64,000 bases of DNA from Vibrio navarrensis (GTDB lineage Bacteria; Pseudomonadota; Gammaproteobacteria; Enterobacterales; Vibrionaceae): the NCBI RefSeq assembly GCF_015767675.1, contig NZ_CP065217.1, positions 3,038,001-3,102,000 of the forward strand, given 5' to 3'. Of the stretch, positions 23,118 to 33,743 are shown in pieces. The notes beneath the pieces were generated by a model. The model was given only the letters and a program-made list of their open reading frames with translations, searched no databases and was not told the DNA's origin. Every line of letters begins with the position of its first letter. Positions within the stretch are counted from its first letter, which is position 1. Position numbers and translations under genes: made by a program.

Positions 23118-23146
23118 GTCGTGTATACCAATTTCACCACACCGGC
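23062..23146 (-). tRNA. tRNA-Leu (anticodon CAA)
   Basis: This 85-nt gene has the long variable arm of a leucine tRNA, with the CCA end encoded. The anticodon loop TTCAAAA sits on stem ACGGA/TCCGT and gives CAA, reading UUG codons. The T-loop is GTTCAAG. The acceptor stem pairs GCCGGTG with CATCGGT, leaving two G-U pairs (1-72 and 5-68). In the displaced copy at 3468 the 5-68 pair would be G-C. The gene is therefore intact but carries a 3' end supplied by the element. Confidence 0.95.
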
Positions 23147-23338
23147 ATCTTTAGGCTATTGCCTTTCGATGCTTGGCATTATACGTAAGCTTTTCGGTTG
23201 TGCAAGAGCAAAAGATTGAAATAATTACCGTTTGCCTAGATTTTCGCCACAAATGAACACAGTGTGCGTTAGCTCTCTTTTATTCCAATGGCGAGAACTA
23301 TATCCTGACGCCCGATTTTAACGGTAAGTGATGCATTT

Positions 23339-23812
23339 ATGACTATAACAACATTGCCACCTGCTGGCCTGTTCCGCCGGCTTGCGGCGCTTTTTTATGA
23401 TGCCCTGATTATTATTGCCCTAGAGATGATTGCTGCTGGCGTAGTGATGGCAGTGCTCTTCGCTTTAAATGGGATGGGAATACTAAGCTATGGGGAATAT
23501 CTCGATGCCGCGGATCTGCTCAGCAGACATCCGATATTTAGCCCAATGTTTACCTTCTACTTAGCGGCGGTGTGGGTCTATTTCTTTGTCTTTTTCTGGA
23601 CCCGAGCAGGGCAGACGTTGGGTATGCGCGCTTGGAAGATTCAGGTAAGAAATCAAGACGGGACGATGATCAGCACCACTCAAGCCTTGATTCGTATCGC
23701 CACTTCCGCCTTTGGCCTTGCCAACCTCGCTGTGCCTTTTGACCCTCAGAAACGAGGGTTCCATGATATTTGGGCAAAAACCCAAGTCGTAGTGTTGCCT
23801 GTGGCAAAATAA
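23339..23812 (+). CDS. RDD family membrane protein
   Basis: A 157-residue inner-membrane protein. The RDD signature is FRRLAALFYDAL at residues 12-23, followed by three predicted membrane helices (about 24-48, 75-95, 112-132) and the RAGQTLGMRAWKIQV segment typical of the family. Molecular function is poorly defined; some relatives are linked to ion transport. It is the first chromosomal gene beyond the tRNA and converges with lptG across a shared terminator. Confidence 0.9.
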   Translation: MTITTLPPAGLFRRLAALFYDALIIIALEMIAAGVVMAVLFALNGMGILSYGEYLDAADLLSRHPIFSPMFTFYLAAVWVYFFVFFWTRAGQTLGMRAWKIQVRNQDGTMISTTQALIRIATSAFGLANLAVPFDPQKRGFHDIWAKTQVVVLPVAK

Positions 23813-23815
23813 GTA

Positions 23816-23844
23816 ATGGAAGGCCGAAGCCTTCCATTTTTTTA
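23816..23844. terminator. Terminator between RDD gene and lptG
   Basis: Nine-bp arms ATGGAAGGC (23816-23824) and GCCTTCCAT (23829-23837) are followed by seven or more T on the plus strand. Confidence 0.85.
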
Positions 23845-24912
23845 TAATTTCCGATTGAGCAGCATCACCGCGATAGTTAAAAAGACGATACTGGGCGCAA
23901 TGGCACCAAATACAGGGGAAATGCCGTAGACCAAGCTGAGCGGACCGAAAAATTCGCTGGAGATATAAAATGCGAATCCGGCAATTACACCAGACAGTAC
24001 CCTCGCCCCCATAGTCACACTTCGCAGCGGGCCAAAAATAAACGACAGCGCCATCAGCATCATCACGCCAATAGAGATAGGTTGAGTGATCTTACGCCAA
24101 AACGCTAATTCATAGCGAGAAGCATCTTGCTCTGACGCTTTCAAGTAAGTGACGTAGTGATACAATCCACTGATGGAAAGCTCTTCAGGTTTGACGGTGA
24201 CCACGGCCAGTTTGTCTGGAGCCAAGGACGTTTCCCAATCCATCTGCTCTAGTGACTGCTTAGTAATCACCTTCTCATCTTGCATATTGGTGATTTGCAC
24301 GTAGCGCATCAGCCAACGATTGTCTTGTAAGTAGTCGACTTCTTCAGCAAACACCACTGCTTGCAGCTTTTTGTCAGCATCAAAGCGCCACATGTTCAAC
24401 CCGTACAACTTATCGTCATCCACTTTGCCGATAAAGATGAAATCATTGGCATCTTTGGCCCAAACCCCACTGCGCACCGAGACAATGCTGCCGCCAGAAA
24501 GGGCAAAAGCGCGTAAGTCTCGCGCTAACTTCTGCGCTTCAGGAGCGCCCCACTGGCCTAAAGTCATCACAACCAACATCAGTGGAATCGCTGTTTTCAG
24601 CACTGAGAGGCCGATGTCCAACTTAGAAAATCCCGCCGCTTGCATCACCACTAACTCTGAGCTAGATGCCAACATGCCTAGGCCAATCAGCGCCCCAAGT
24701 AATGCGGCCATGGGGAAAAACATTTCGATATCGCGTGGAATGCTCAAAACAACAAAGTAGAGCGCGTGCAACAGATCGTAAGCTCCTTTGCCGACTTTAC
24801 GTAGTTGTTCCACATATTTGATGATGCCGGAGAGGCCGACAAAGGTGACCAGAACCAAAGAGGTGGTGGCAACGATGGTTCTACCAATATAAAGGTCTAG
24901 AATTTTGAACAC
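23842..24912 (-). CDS. lptG: LPS export permease LptG
   Basis: A 356-residue subunit of the LptB2FG ABC transporter, which extracts lipopolysaccharide from the inner membrane and passes it to LptC/A. It has six membrane helices, three at each end, around a periplasmic beta-jellyroll (about 125-265). The N terminus (LDLYIGRTIVATT) and the loop after helix 2 are typical. The gene lies 3 bp after lptF and is cotranscribed with it. Length is normal. Confidence 0.96.
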   Translation of the reverse strand: MFKILDLYIGRTIVATTSLVLVTFVGLSGIIKYVEQLRKVGKGAYDLLHALYFVVLSIPRDIEMFFPMAALLGALIGLGMLASSSELVVMQAAGFSKLDIGLSVLKTAIPLMLVVMTLGQWGAPEAQKLARDLRAFALSGGSIVSVRSGVWAKDANDFIFIGKVDDDKLYGLNMWRFDADKKLQAVVFAEEVDYLQDNRWLMRYVQITNMQDEKVITKQSLEQMDWETSLAPDKLAVVTVKPEELSISGLYHYVTYLKASEQDASRYELAFWRKITQPISIGVMMLMALSFIFGPLRSVTMGARVLSGVIAGFAFYISSEFFGPLSLVYGISPVFGAIAPSIVFLTIAVMLLNRKL

Positions 24913-24915
24913 GAG

Positions 24916-26016
24916 TTACGCCAACCTTTTCTTCTTAAAATTGTCTTTCATGCGTCGCACCGGAACACTGTCCATCAGATTGACCAAGATCGCCACCAAC
25001 AGCAGCATGCCATTAATTGGCCACATACCAACCGATGTTGGAATGTCCCCTTCTTCTAATGCCGATTTGGTGGCACTGATCGCTAAGAAGTAAGCGAGGT
25101 AGATCAAGATAGCAGGCCCCATCTTGGCAAATCGGCCTTGACGTGGATTGACCGCAGAGAGAGGAATCACCAGCATGGTCAGCAGTGGAATACAGACAAA
25201 CAGTGAGAATCGCCATTGCAGTTCAGCTTGCGCTTCACGATCGGGGTGACCAATTAAGTCCAGCGTTGGCGTTGCGTCCCAATCTCGACCCCGATACTTC
25301 ACCGCTCGCTGACCGATCAGCCCGTCATACTGGGCAAATTCGGTGATCATATATTCAACGCGTGTCGGAATGCCCTCATAGCGTGTCCCCTCTTTCATTG
25401 AGATGATCTGCCTGCCGTCAGACAACTCTTTCACCTCGCCAGAGCTGGCAAACATCACACTAGGAAGAATTGAGTCTCGGGGTAATAACTGTGCGACAAA
25501 CACATTAGACAGCTGCTTGTCTTTAATATCGTCAATGAAAACCACCGAAGAACGGTCAGGTGTGAACTGAAATTGTCCTTTTTTCAGTAAATCGACGCTG
25601 TTCTCGGCCGCCACTTGCTCAGTCAGTTGCTCTACTTTATCCATCGACCAAGGAGAAAGCCAAAGCGCGTTGAAAGCCGCCAAGCCAGAGGTCATCACAG
25701 CGAGATAGAGGGCCGCTTGGATGAGAAATTTATTGCCGATGCCAGTAGCATTCATGACGACAATTTCACTTTCGGCGTAGAGGCGACCAAAAGTAATCAA
25801 AATACCGATATACAAGCTCAATGGCAGCATCAAAAGCCCCATTGAAGGCATATTCAATGCAACCACTGAAACAATCAGACTAGTAGGGATATCACCATCC
25901 GACGCATCGGCCAGTACGCTAATGAACTGTTGGCTGAGAAACACCAAAAAAAGTACGAAAAAGATCGCAAATTGGCTCTTGAGTGTCTCGCGGATCAAAT
26001 ATCTAACAATAATCAC
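24916..26016 (-). CDS. lptF: LPS export permease LptF
   Basis: A 366-residue partner of LptG with the same layout: three membrane helices, a periplasmic beta-jellyroll (about 125-250), then three helices, and a basic C terminus. The start MIIVRYLIRETLKSQ is typical for the family. It is divergent from pepA with 193 bp between the starts, as in many gammaproteobacteria, so both promoters lie in 26017-26209. Confidence 0.96.
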   Translation of the reverse strand: MIIVRYLIRETLKSQFAIFFVLFLVFLSQQFISVLADASDGDIPTSLIVSVVALNMPSMGLLMLPLSLYIGILITFGRLYAESEIVVMNATGIGNKFLIQAALYLAVMTSGLAAFNALWLSPWSMDKVEQLTEQVAAENSVDLLKKGQFQFTPDRSSVVFIDDIKDKQLSNVFVAQLLPRDSILPSVMFASSGEVKELSDGRQIISMKEGTRYEGIPTRVEYMITEFAQYDGLIGQRAVKYRGRDWDATPTLDLIGHPDREAQAELQWRFSLFVCIPLLTMLVIPLSAVNPRQGRFAKMGPAILIYLAYFLAISATKSALEEGDIPTSVGMWPINGMLLLVAILVNLMDSVPVRRMKDNFKKKRLA

Positions 26017-26209
26017 GCTGAAATTACCTATACAAAACTTGTTTTTTTGGTCGAATCACTATAGTTTCCCGTTGAACCTTTTATTTTTTTAAAAAACTGA
26101 CTAAATGTTAATCTGAGCTTTAACAGAGTAGACCGAGAATAGAATTCAACAAGTAAGCGGTCATTATCTAACATTTAGAACTATTTGTCTTCAGGATGTA
26201 GGAGTACGC

Positions 26210-27721
26210 ATGGAGTTCAGTGTAAAAAGTGGCAGTCCAGAGAAACAACGTAGCGCATGCATCGTTGTTGGTGTGTTTGAACCACGTCGCCTTTCTCCAG
26301 TAGCCGAACAACTCGATAAAATCAGTGACGGTTATATTAGTTCATTGCTTCGCCGTGGTGATCTCGAAGGTAAACCAGGCCAGATGCTACTGCTGCATCA
26401 AGTACCGGGTGTGCTTTCTGAACGTGTTCTTTTAGTCGGTTGCGGCAAAGAACGCGAACTGGGCGAACGTCAGTACAAAGAGATCATTCAAAAAACCATT
26501 AACACGCTCAACGAAACAGGTTCTATGGAGGCCGTATGCTTCTTAACTGAACTGCACGTGAAAGGACGTGACACGTATTGGAAAGTACGCCAAGCCGTTG
26601 AAGCAACGAAAGATGGTTTGTACACCTTTGATCAGTTTAAGAGCGTAAAACCTGAAACTCGTCGCCCACTGCGCAAATTGGTATTCAACGTACCGACTCG
26701 TCGTGAACTGAACATGGGTGAGCGCGCTATTACTCACGGCCTTGCGATTGCTTCTGGCGTGAAAGCGTGTAAAGACCTCGGCAACATGCCACCGAATATC
26801 GCCAATCCAGCCTATTTGGCCTCTCAAGCTCGCCGCCTAGCGGACGACTACGACACCATTTCTACCAAGATCATTGGCGAGCAAGAGATGGAAAAGTTGG
26901 GCATGACCTCTTACTTGGCGGTTGGCCGTGGTTCGAAAAACGAATCCATGATGTCGGTCATTGAGTACAAGGGTAACCCAGATCCAGACGCTAAACCGAT
27001 TGTACTGGTCGGTAAAGGCCTCACATTTGACTCAGGCGGTATTTCGCTCAAACCCGGCGAAGGCATGGATGAGATGAAGTACGACATGTGTGGTGCGGCT
27101 TCGGTTTTCGGCACGATGAAAGCGGTGGCAAAACTCAAACTGCCACTCAACGTGATTGGCGTGCTAGCAGGTTGTGAAAACATGCCGGGCAGCAACGCAT
27201 ACCGCCCAGGTGACATCTTAACCACCATGTCAGGTCAAACGGTCGAAGTGTTGAATACCGACGCGGAAGGCCGCTTGGTGCTGTGTGATGCGCTCACCTA
27301 CGTTGAACGTTTCGAACCAGATTGTGTGGTCGACGTAGCGACGCTAACGGGTGCGTGTGTGATTGCCCTTGGCCACCACATTACTGGTGTGCTTGCGAAC
27401 CACAACCCATTGGCACACGAGCTGGTGAATGCCTCTGAGCAAGCAAGCGATCGCGCATGGCGTCTACCGATGGCAGATGAATACCATGAGCAACTTAAGA
27501 GTCCATTTGCGGATATGGCCAATATCGGTGGCCGTCCTGGCGGCACCATTACTGCGGCCTGTTTCTTGTCTAAATTCACCAAGAAATACAACTGGGCTCA
27601 CTTGGATATCGCGGGTACGGCGTGGCGCTCTGGCGCAGCCAAAGGCTCAACGGGCCGTCCGGTCTCAATGCTGGTCCAATTCCTATTGAACCGCAGCGGC
27701 CACCACGAAATTGAAGAGTAA
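26210..27721 (+). CDS. pepA: Leucyl aminopeptidase PepA
   Basis: This 503-residue M17 aminopeptidase is a hexameric two-metal enzyme. The family signature NTDAEGRL is at about 350-357, with [10 protein letters not shown] (about 268) and the metal-binding Asp/Lys region before it. PepA also acts as a DNA-bending cofactor in Xer recombination and in carAB control in related bacteria. Here it is followed by its terminator and then holC and valS, a conserved order. Confidence 0.97.
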   Translation: MEFSVKSGSPEKQRSACIVVGVFEPRRLSPVAEQLDKISDGYISSLLRRGDLEGKPGQMLLLHQVPGVLSERVLLVGCGKERELGERQYKEIIQKTINTLNETGSMEAVCFLTELHVKGRDTYWKVRQAVEATKDGLYTFDQFKSVKPETRRPLRKLVFNVPTRRELNMGERAITHGLAIASGVKACKDLGNMPPNIANPAYLASQARRLADDYDTISTKIIGEQEMEKLGMTSYLAVGRGSKNESMMSVIEYKGNPDPDAKPIVLVGKGLTFDSGGISLKPGEGMDEMKYDMCGAASVFGTMKAVAKLKLPLNVIGVLAGCENMPGSNAYRPGDILTTMSGQTVEVLNTDAEGRLVLCDALTYVERFEPDCVVDVATLTGACVIALGHHITGVLANHNPLAHELVNASEQASDRAWRLPMADEYHEQLKSPFADMANIGGRPGGTITAACFLSKFTKKYNWAHLDIAGTAWRSGAAKGSTGRPVSMLVQFLLNRSGHHEIEE

Positions 27722-27736
27722 TACTCTCAACAACAA

Positions 27737-27758
27737 AAAGGGCCTCAAGGCCCTTTTT
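27737..27758 (+). terminator. pepA terminator
   Basis: Arms AAAGGGCC (27737-27744) and GGCCCTTT (27749-27756) surround a 4-nt loop, followed by T. Confidence 0.9.
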
Positions 27759-27786
27759 TAATCGTTCAACCTAAGGTTAAACGACG

Positions 27787-28236
27787 ATGCAAAGAGCCAC
27801 GTTTTACATTATTCAGCCACAAAGCCCTCAAGCGAGTGACCTCGGATTCGCCCACTACGTGGTGTTTCTCGCTCATCATTTTGCTAAGCAAGGGGCCAAA
27901 GTGTATCTCAACTGCAACAGCAAAACTCACGCCGAGCAGATGGCGGAGTTTTTTTGGCAAGTCGAACCCGAACAGTTTGTCGCGCACAATTTGGTCGGAG
28001 AAGGACCGAAATACGCCACCAACATTGAGATCGGCCATTCTGCTGTGCGCCCTTGTTGGAATCGGCAGTTGGTCATAAACTTGGCGGAAAATGAGACAAC
28101 CTTTGCGAACCAGTTTGCTGAGGTGGTAGACTTCGTCCCTTGCGAAGAAAAAGCTAAACAGCTCGCGAGAGAAAGGTATAAAATCTACCGCCAAGCTGGT
28201 TATCACTTGCAAACCATCGAAATTGAACACAACTAA
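27787..28236 (+). CDS. holC: DNA polymerase III chi subunit HolC
   Basis: This 149-residue clamp-loader accessory protein binds single-strand binding protein and HolD (psi). Features include the N-terminal FYIIQPQSP and a central CNSKTHAEQMAEFFW, with the late segment VDFVPCEEKAKQLARERY typical of chi. It lies between pepA and valS, as in E. coli and Vibrio. Confidence 0.95.
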   Translation: MQRATFYIIQPQSPQASDLGFAHYVVFLAHHFAKQGAKVYLNCNSKTHAEQMAEFFWQVEPEQFVAHNLVGEGPKYATNIEIGHSAVRPCWNRQLVINLAENETTFANQFAEVVDFVPCEEKAKQLARERYKIYRQAGYHLQTIEIEHN

Positions 28237-28330
28237 CCGTCAATCCTTATAGTTAAGCTCTCTCTTTAGAGAGTTCACTTATAGAGATTGACTCAGATTC
28301 AACCATCAACGTATCCATTTAAAGAGCGCT

Positions 28331-31189
28331 ATGGAAAAGACATACAACCCAACTTCAATCGAACAAGCTCTGTATCAGACTTGGGAAGAGCAAGGCTACT
28401 TTAAGCCACACGGTGACACGACGAAAGCGTCATACAGCATCATGATCCCGCCGCCGAACGTCACAGGTAGCCTACACATGGGCCACGCGTTCCAAGACAC
28501 CATCATGGATACGCTGATCCGTTGTGAACGTATGAAGGGCAAAAATACCCTTTGGCAAGTCGGTACCGACCACGCAGGTATCGCCACTCAGATGGTGGTT
28601 GAGCGTAAGATCGCTGCAGAAGAAGGCAAAACTAAGCACGATTACGGTCGTGACGCTTTCATCGACAAAATCTGGGAATGGAAAGGCCAATCAGGCGGCA
28701 CCATTACTCAGCAGCTTCGTCGCCTTGGCGCGTCAGTCGACTGGGATCGTGAGCGCTTCACCATGGATGAAGGCCTGTCGAATGCGGTTCAAGAAGTGTT
28801 CGTGCGTCTATACGAAGATGACCTCATCTACCGCGGTAAGCGCTTAGTTAACTGGGATCCTAAACTGCACACCGCGATCTCAGATCTCGAAGTTGAGAAC
28901 AAAGAGACTAAGGGCCACATGTGGCACTTCCGCTACCCGCTAGCCGATGGCGTAAAAACCGCAGATGGTAAAGACTACATCGTTGTCGCCACCACACGTC
29001 CAGAAACCATGCTCGGCGATACTGGTGTGGCGGTGAACCCAGAAGATCCTCGTTACAAAGATCTGATTGGTAAAGAGATCATCCTGCCTATCGTTGATCG
29101 TCGTATCCCAATCGTAGGCGATGAACACGCCGACATGGAAAAAGGTACAGGCTGTGTGAAAATCACCCCAGCGCACGACTTTAACGACTGTGAAGTGGGT
29201 AAACGTCATCAACTGCCGATGATCAACATCTTCACTTTCGATGCCAACATCCGCGACGCTGCAGAAGTGTTCACCACCAACGGTGAGCCAAGTGATGTGT
29301 ACTCCACCGAGATTCCAGCCAAATACCAAGGTATGGAGCGTTTCGCGGCGCGTAAAGCGATCGTGGCGGAATTCGACGAGCTTGGCCTTTTGGAAGAGAT
29401 CAAAGATCACGACTTGACAGTGCCATACGGCGACCGTGGTGGCGTGGTGATCGAACCTATGCTGACTGACCAATGGTACGTGCGCACTGCACCGCTGGCA
29501 AAAACCGCGGTTGAAGCGGTTGAAAACGGTGACATTCAATTCGTACCTAAGCAATACGAAAACATGTACTTCTCTTGGATGCGTGACGTTCAAGATTGGT
29601 GTATCTCTCGTCAGCTGTGGTGGGGTCACCGCATTCCTGCTTGGTACGACAACCAAGGCAATGTTTACGTAGGTCGCAGCGAAGAAGAAGTTCGTCAAAA
29701 GCACAACCTAGAGTCGGTGATTGAACTACACCAAGACGAAGACGTACTGGATACCTGGTTCTCTTCTGCCCTATGGACGTTCGGCACGCAAGGTTGGCCA
29801 GAGCAAACGGACGATCTGAAAGTCTTCCACCCTTCAGATGTACTGGTGACGGGTTTCGACATCATCTTCTTCTGGGTTGCGCGCATGATCATGATGACCA
29901 TGCACTTCGTCAAAGACGAAAACGGTAAGCCACAAGTGCCATTCAAAACCGTTTACGTTACCGGCCTAATCCGTGATGAAAACGGCGACAAGATGTCGAA
30001 ATCGAAAGGTAACGTGCTTGACCCGATCGACATGATCGACGGTATTGATCTTGAGTCTCTGGTTGAGAAGCGCACTGGCAACATGATGCAGCCTCAGCTA
30101 GCAGCGAAGATCGAGAAGAACACACGTAAGACATTTGAAAACGGCATTGAAGCCTACGGTACAGACGCACTGCGCTTTACGCTTGCTGCAATGGCATCCA
30201 CAGGTCGTGATATCAACTGGGATATGAAGCGTCTGGAAGGTTACCGTAACTTCTGTAACAAGCTATGGAACGCCAGCCGTTACGTGATGATGAACACCGA
30301 AGAGCAAGATTGTGGCTTTGGCGGTGGTGAGATCGAATATTCACTGGCGGACAAATGGATCGAATCTCAGTTTGAACTGGCAGCGAAAGCGTTCAACAAC
30401 CATATCGACAACTTCCGTCTCGATATGGCAGCCAACACCCTGTACGAATTCATCTGGAACCAATTCTGTGACTGGTACTTAGAGCTAACCAAACCCGTTC
30501 TATGGAAAGGGACTGAAGCACAGCAACGTGGTACGCGTCGTACGCTAATCACAGTGCTGGAGAAGACGCTACGTCTGGCTCACCCTGTGATTCCTTACAT
30601 CACCGAAACCATCTGGCAAAGCATCAAGCCACTGGTTGACGGTGTGGAAGGCGAGACCATTATGCTGCAAGCTCTGCCTCAATACGATGAAGCGAACTTC
30701 AACCAAGCAGCGCTCGATGACATCGAGTGGGTGAAAGCCTTCATCACCAGCATCCGTAACCTACGTGCTGAGTATGACATCAACCCAGGTAAGCCTCTGT
30801 CTGTAATGCTAAAAGCGGCGACAGAAGAAGATGCTGCGCGCGTTGAAGCGAACAAGCAGGTACTGATTTCTCTGGCGAAGCTGGAGTCAGTACGCGTGCT
30901 CGCAGCCGGTGAAGCAACACCTGCGTGCGCGACAGCACTGGTCGGTAAATCTGAGCTGATGATCCCAATGGCGGGCATCATCGATAAAGATGCCGAGCTT
31001 GCTCGTTTGGATAAAGAAGTAGCGAAAACACAAGGCGAAATCAAACGCATCGAAGGTAAGCTGGGCAACGAAGGCTTCGTGGCAAAAGCACCTGAAGCGG
31101 TTATCGCCAAAGAGCGTGAAAAGCTGGAAGGTTACAAAGAGACACTCGTCAAGCTAGAAGAGCAGAAGACAACGATCGCGGCACTTTAA
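28331..31189 (+). CDS. valS: Valyl-tRNA synthetase
   Basis: A 952-residue class I synthetase. The HIGH motif appears as HMGHA in [15 protein letters not shown] (residues about 38-52). The KMSKS loop is [12 protein letters not shown] (about 555). A CP1 editing domain lies at about 190-335, the anticodon-binding domain at about 670-820, and a C-terminal coiled coil at about 885-950. Length matches the E. coli enzyme. It is essential for charging tRNA-Val. Confidence 0.98.
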   Translation: MEKTYNPTSIEQALYQTWEEQGYFKPHGDTTKASYSIMIPPPNVTGSLHMGHAFQDTIMDTLIRCERMKGKNTLWQVGTDHAGIATQMVVERKIAAEEGKTKHDYGRDAFIDKIWEWKGQSGGTITQQLRRLGASVDWDRERFTMDEGLSNAVQEVFVRLYEDDLIYRGKRLVNWDPKLHTAISDLEVENKETKGHMWHFRYPLADGVKTADGKDYIVVATTRPETMLGDTGVAVNPEDPRYKDLIGKEIILPIVDRRIPIVGDEHADMEKGTGCVKITPAHDFNDCEVGKRHQLPMINIFTFDANIRDAAEVFTTNGEPSDVYSTEIPAKYQGMERFAARKAIVAEFDELGLLEEIKDHDLTVPYGDRGGVVIEPMLTDQWYVRTAPLAKTAVEAVENGDIQFVPKQYENMYFSWMRDVQDWCISRQLWWGHRIPAWYDNQGNVYVGRSEEEVRQKHNLESVIELHQDEDVLDTWFSSALWTFGTQGWPEQTDDLKVFHPSDVLVTGFDIIFFWVARMIMMTMHFVKDENGKPQVPFKTVYVTGLIRDENGDKMSKSKGNVLDPIDMIDGIDLESLVEKRTGNMMQPQLAAKIEKNTRKTFENGIEAYGTDALRFTLAAMASTGRDINWDMKRLEGYRNFCNKLWNASRYVMMNTEEQDCGFGGGEIEYSLADKWIESQFELAAKAFNNHIDNFRLDMAANTLYEFIWNQFCDWYLELTKPVLWKGTEAQQRGTRRTLITVLEKTLRLAHPVIPYITETIWQSIKPLVDGVEGETIMLQALPQYDEANFNQAALDDIEWVKAFITSIRNLRAEYDINPGKPLSVMLKAATEEDAARVEANKQVLISLAKLESVRVLAAGEATPACATALVGKSELMIPMAGIIDKDAELARLDKEVAKTQGEIKRIEGKLGNEGFVAKAPEAVIAKEREKLEGYKETLVKLEEQKTTIAAL

Positions 31190-31215
31190 TCGCTAAAAGT
31201 TAGAAGTTAAGGATC

Positions 31216-31247
31216 AAAGGGTTGATGTGAAAGCATCAACCCTTTTT
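31216..31247 (+). terminator. valS terminator
   Basis: Twelve-bp arms AAAGGGTTGATG (31216-31227) and CATCAACCCTTT (31234-31245) lead into T. Confidence 0.9.
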
Positions 31248-31347
31248 GCATTTTATGGCTCGAACGCGTTAGAAGATATCGCTTTCTCATTCCATCCCAA
31301 TCAATAGTTTTTATCTATCAAACTAATCTTAACTGCCCATTAGAATT

Positions 31348-31366
31348 AATGATAACAATTCTCAAT
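31348..31366. promoter_or_regulatory. Candidate Fur box
   Basis: AATGATAACAATTCTCAAT resembles the 19-bp Fur consensus, with paired ATGATAA and ATTNTCA halves. It lies 40 bp before the DUF2061 gene, so iron control is possible. Confidence 0.4.
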
Positions 31367-31405
31367 AATAGACTTATCGAAACAACGCAACGATGAGTCA
31401 TTATC

Positions 31406-31816
31406 ATGAAAAAGACACTAACTTTTGCAGCACTTCATTTTACGGTCGCTTTCACTGTCGCCTACATGTTAACTGGTGACATCCTCATCGGCAGCTTGAT
31501 CGCCATGATTGAGCCCTCAGTGAACACCGTGGCATTTTACTTTCATGAGAAAACATGGGCGCAAGCACCCGCATTAAAAGCGCGTCAGTGGATGACCAAA
31601 CTCAAAACCGCCAGCTTTGCGACCGTCCATTTCAGCGTGGCGTTTTCCGTAGCCTACCTGTTGACTGGTGACCTTTTGGTCGGTGGCATCATGGCGATGA
31701 TTGAACCTTCGATCAATACAGTAGTGTACTACTTTCATGAAAAGGTCTGGTTACGCCACAGTGCAAGCAAACAAACGCGCGATTCACACCGTTTTTGTTT
31801 GCACCCAACGGCATAG
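31406..31816 (+). CDS. Protein with two DUF2061 membrane repeats
   Basis: A 136-residue protein made of two similar halves (about 4-50 and 68-115). Each has a LHFTVAFTVAYMLTGD-like helix, then IAMIEPSVNTVAFYFHEK. DUF2061 proteins are predicted small inner-membrane proteins of unknown function, usually with one repeat per 60-70 residues. The halves match at most positions, so the gene arose by internal duplication. A Fur-box-like site precedes it. Confidence 0.85.
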   Translation: MKKTLTFAALHFTVAFTVAYMLTGDILIGSLIAMIEPSVNTVAFYFHEKTWAQAPALKARQWMTKLKTASFATVHFSVAFSVAYLLTGDLLVGGIMAMIEPSINTVVYYFHEKVWLRHSASKQTRDSHRFCLHPTA

Positions 31817-31850
31817 CCACTCTATAGTTTTGGCCATCGTGAACTGAAAT

Positions 31851-32357
31851 ATGAATGGTCTTATGTCAAAAGAGATGGAATTTGTCTTACGCCCTATCAC
31901 GGTTGAGGATAATTCCTCAATTGCCCAAGTTATTCGCCAAGTCTCGGCCGAATATGGCTTAACCACCGATAAAGGCTACAGCGTTGCCGATCCGACACTG
32001 AACGATTTGTACAGTGTCTACAAGCAACCACGCGCTGCGTATTGGGTGGTGGAACATCAAGGCGAAGTGGTCGGGGGCGGTGGCTTCTCGCCGCTCAGCG
32101 GCGCTGAAGATATTTGTGAACTACAAAAAATGTATTTTTTACCCATTTGCCGCGGCCAAGGGCTGGCCAAGCAAATCATCGCCTTGTGTAAAGCGTTGGC
32201 GAAAAACATGGGCTATCAACAATGCTATCTTGAAAGCACCGCCAACTTGAAAGAAGCGCTGGCACTGTATGAAAAAGTCGGCTTTCGCCATCTCGATGCG
32301 CCACTGGGCAACACCGGACATGACGCCTGTGAAGTGGTGATGATCACTGATCTATAA
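31851..32357 (+). CDS. GNAT family N-acetyltransferase
   Basis: A 168-residue acetyl-CoA-dependent acetyltransferase. The fold is visible as [31 protein letters not shown], then the acetyl-CoA loop [15 protein letters not shown] (about 94-108, RxxGxA-type), and [21 protein letters not shown] at the end. The substrate is unknown. Met5 (31863) is an alternative start. It converges with the gene at 32359-33159, only 1 bp between stops. Confidence 0.9.
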   Translation: MNGLMSKEMEFVLRPITVEDNSSIAQVIRQVSAEYGLTTDKGYSVADPTLNDLYSVYKQPRAAYWVVEHQGEVVGGGGFSPLSGAEDICELQKMYFLPICRGQGLAKQIIALCKALAKNMGYQQCYLESTANLKEALALYEKVGFRHLDAPLGNTGHDACEVVMITDL

Positions 32358-32358
32358 T

Positions 32359-33159
32359 TCACCACACCCAATGGGTGACACAGAGATCTTGGCTAAGCGC
32401 CACTGAGAACTCTTGGCGTTGCCCATCGAGTTCCACCGTCAGTGAGTAAAGATCTCGCGGATCGGGATCGTTGAGATCGGCATAGCGCGGCGCCTCGATA
32501 TGAAACAGCGCGCATTCGTGTGCCGCTCTCACATCAATCGGGATCTGATACGTCATACCGTTGAACTTCACCGCCGCCGAGACTAAGCCGGGCGCAAAAG
32601 TTTGATAATAAAGGTCAACCTTAAACTCACAGCCACCGCCGTGATGCCAGATCTGCTCGGTGGTGATGTGATCGAGTCGCACATGACGGATAAATTGCAG
32701 ATACGGCACTTGCCAGATGCCGATACGCTCATCGCTTTTTTGATAGCCATTGGCCGTCAGTACGCACACACCCGGCTCATCTTCGTCAAACAGTAAGGAT
32801 TCTTCTTCCTCAAGAAAAAGGATCTCGAAACGATTTCGCCCCAGTTGCAGGTAAGGTCGGATATCTTTGCGATAGACAAGTTGACTTTGGTCGCAATCAA
32901 ACACCGCTACCCCATTGAGGCGCACCTCAGCATGATAATCAACCCCACCGAGTACCAGCTCAACCGCAGGAAAGACCAGCATCGCCTCGTCAACCTCAAT
33001 GTCATGCATCAAATGCCACTCTTGCTGGGCAATTTCCTGCTCTGAGAGATCGTCAGGCAAAATTTGGCTCAGCGGAGCGGGAAAAGTAATGTCATCTTGA
33101 GCGATGGAGATATCGGTAAGAGGAGAAAGTTGCCAAAGGCCGCTAAGCGAGAGTTGCAT
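32359..33159 (-). CDS. Protein with a glycoside hydrolase family 2-like N-terminal fold
   Basis: About 266 residues from Met at 33159. A longer frame to 33282 adds 41 residues lacking family features. The start LSLSGLWQLSPL resembles the sugar-binding domain of GH2 enzymes (jelly roll, with VRLNGVAVFDCD and LGRNRFEILF), but no catalytic barrel follows. Conserved in Vibrio; a carbohydrate-binding or regulatory role is an inference. It lies downstream of rraB on the same strand behind a terminator. Confidence 0.65.
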   Translation of the reverse strand: MQLSLSGLWQLSPLTDISIAQDDITFPAPLSQILPDDLSEQEIAQQEWHLMHDIEVDEAMLVFPAVELVLGGVDYHAEVRLNGVAVFDCDQSQLVYRKDIRPYLQLGRNRFEILFLEEEESLLFDEDEPGVCVLTANGYQKSDERIGIWQVPYLQFIRHVRLDHITTEQIWHHGGGCEFKVDLYYQTFAPGLVSAAVKFNGMTYQIPIDVRAAHECALFHIEAPRYADLNDPDPRDLYSLTVELDGQRQEFSVALSQDLCVTHWVW

Positions 33160-33286
33160 AATAATATTGAGCCAGATCAAATTTGCGCCATTATACGCAC
33201 ATTCGTATCGCAGAGGCGAGACATCGCGGCGTAGATTAATGACCACATAATCAAATCGTTTGGTGGCGAGCAAAGCAGGCAATAAA

Positions 33287-33308
33287 AAAGCTGGCGTTTG
33301 CCAGCTTT
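33287..33308 (-). terminator. rraB terminator
   Basis: Arms AAAGCTGGC and GCCAGCTTT (33287-33295, 33300-33308) with a 4-nt loop and a T-run on the minus strand. Confidence 0.85.
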
Positions 33309-33320
33309 CAAATCAAGCGA

Positions 33321-33743
33321 TTAATCTTCGTAATCGTCGTCTTCGTCATCATCAGGGTAAAGCGCGTCTTCGCCTTCGTAGTACGTGCCCCAACCGTCAT
33401 AAATAATGTCATATTTTTCAGCTAGATGAACCAGTTTCTCAACTTGGGCGTCAATCGCTTCGGCATCAAGGGCAGATTGCATGGTCGCATCACAGCAAAG
33501 CAAGATCCTACCATCTTCATCTTCGGTCTCTTCCGCTTCCAAAACCTCAAAACCCATCTTAAAGGCTTCAACCACCGCTTTTTCCAGCGTCTCAAAGTCT
33601 TCGGCAAACAGATGGTGCTCAATTTCATACAGAGCATCAGGATCGCTGCCATCCTCGAGTAGGGCAGCAATAATATCGCGAGTATCTTCCTTTTGAATCT
33701 CGATTAATTCTTCAACTGACAGATATTCATCTTCGTGAGACAT
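33321..33743 (-). CDS. rraB: RNase E activity regulator RraB
   Basis: A 140-residue acidic protein that in E. coli binds and inhibits RNase E. Typical features are the N-terminal helix [20 protein letters not shown], then [20 protein letters not shown], the YDGWGTYYE segment and an Asp/Glu-rich C-terminal tail. Length equals the E. coli protein. It has its own terminator. Confidence 0.93.
   Translation of the reverse strand: MSHEDEYLSVEELIEIQKEDTRDIIAALLEDGSDPDALYEIEHHLFAEDFETLEKAVVEAFKMGFEVLEAEETEDEDGRILLCCDATMQSALDAEAIDAQVEKLVHLAEKYDIIYDGWGTYYEGEDALYPDDDEDDDYED

Noticed and set aside
28940..29704. 254-codon frame opposite valS
   Set aside because: It lies entirely antisense to a complete essential gene and has no family features.
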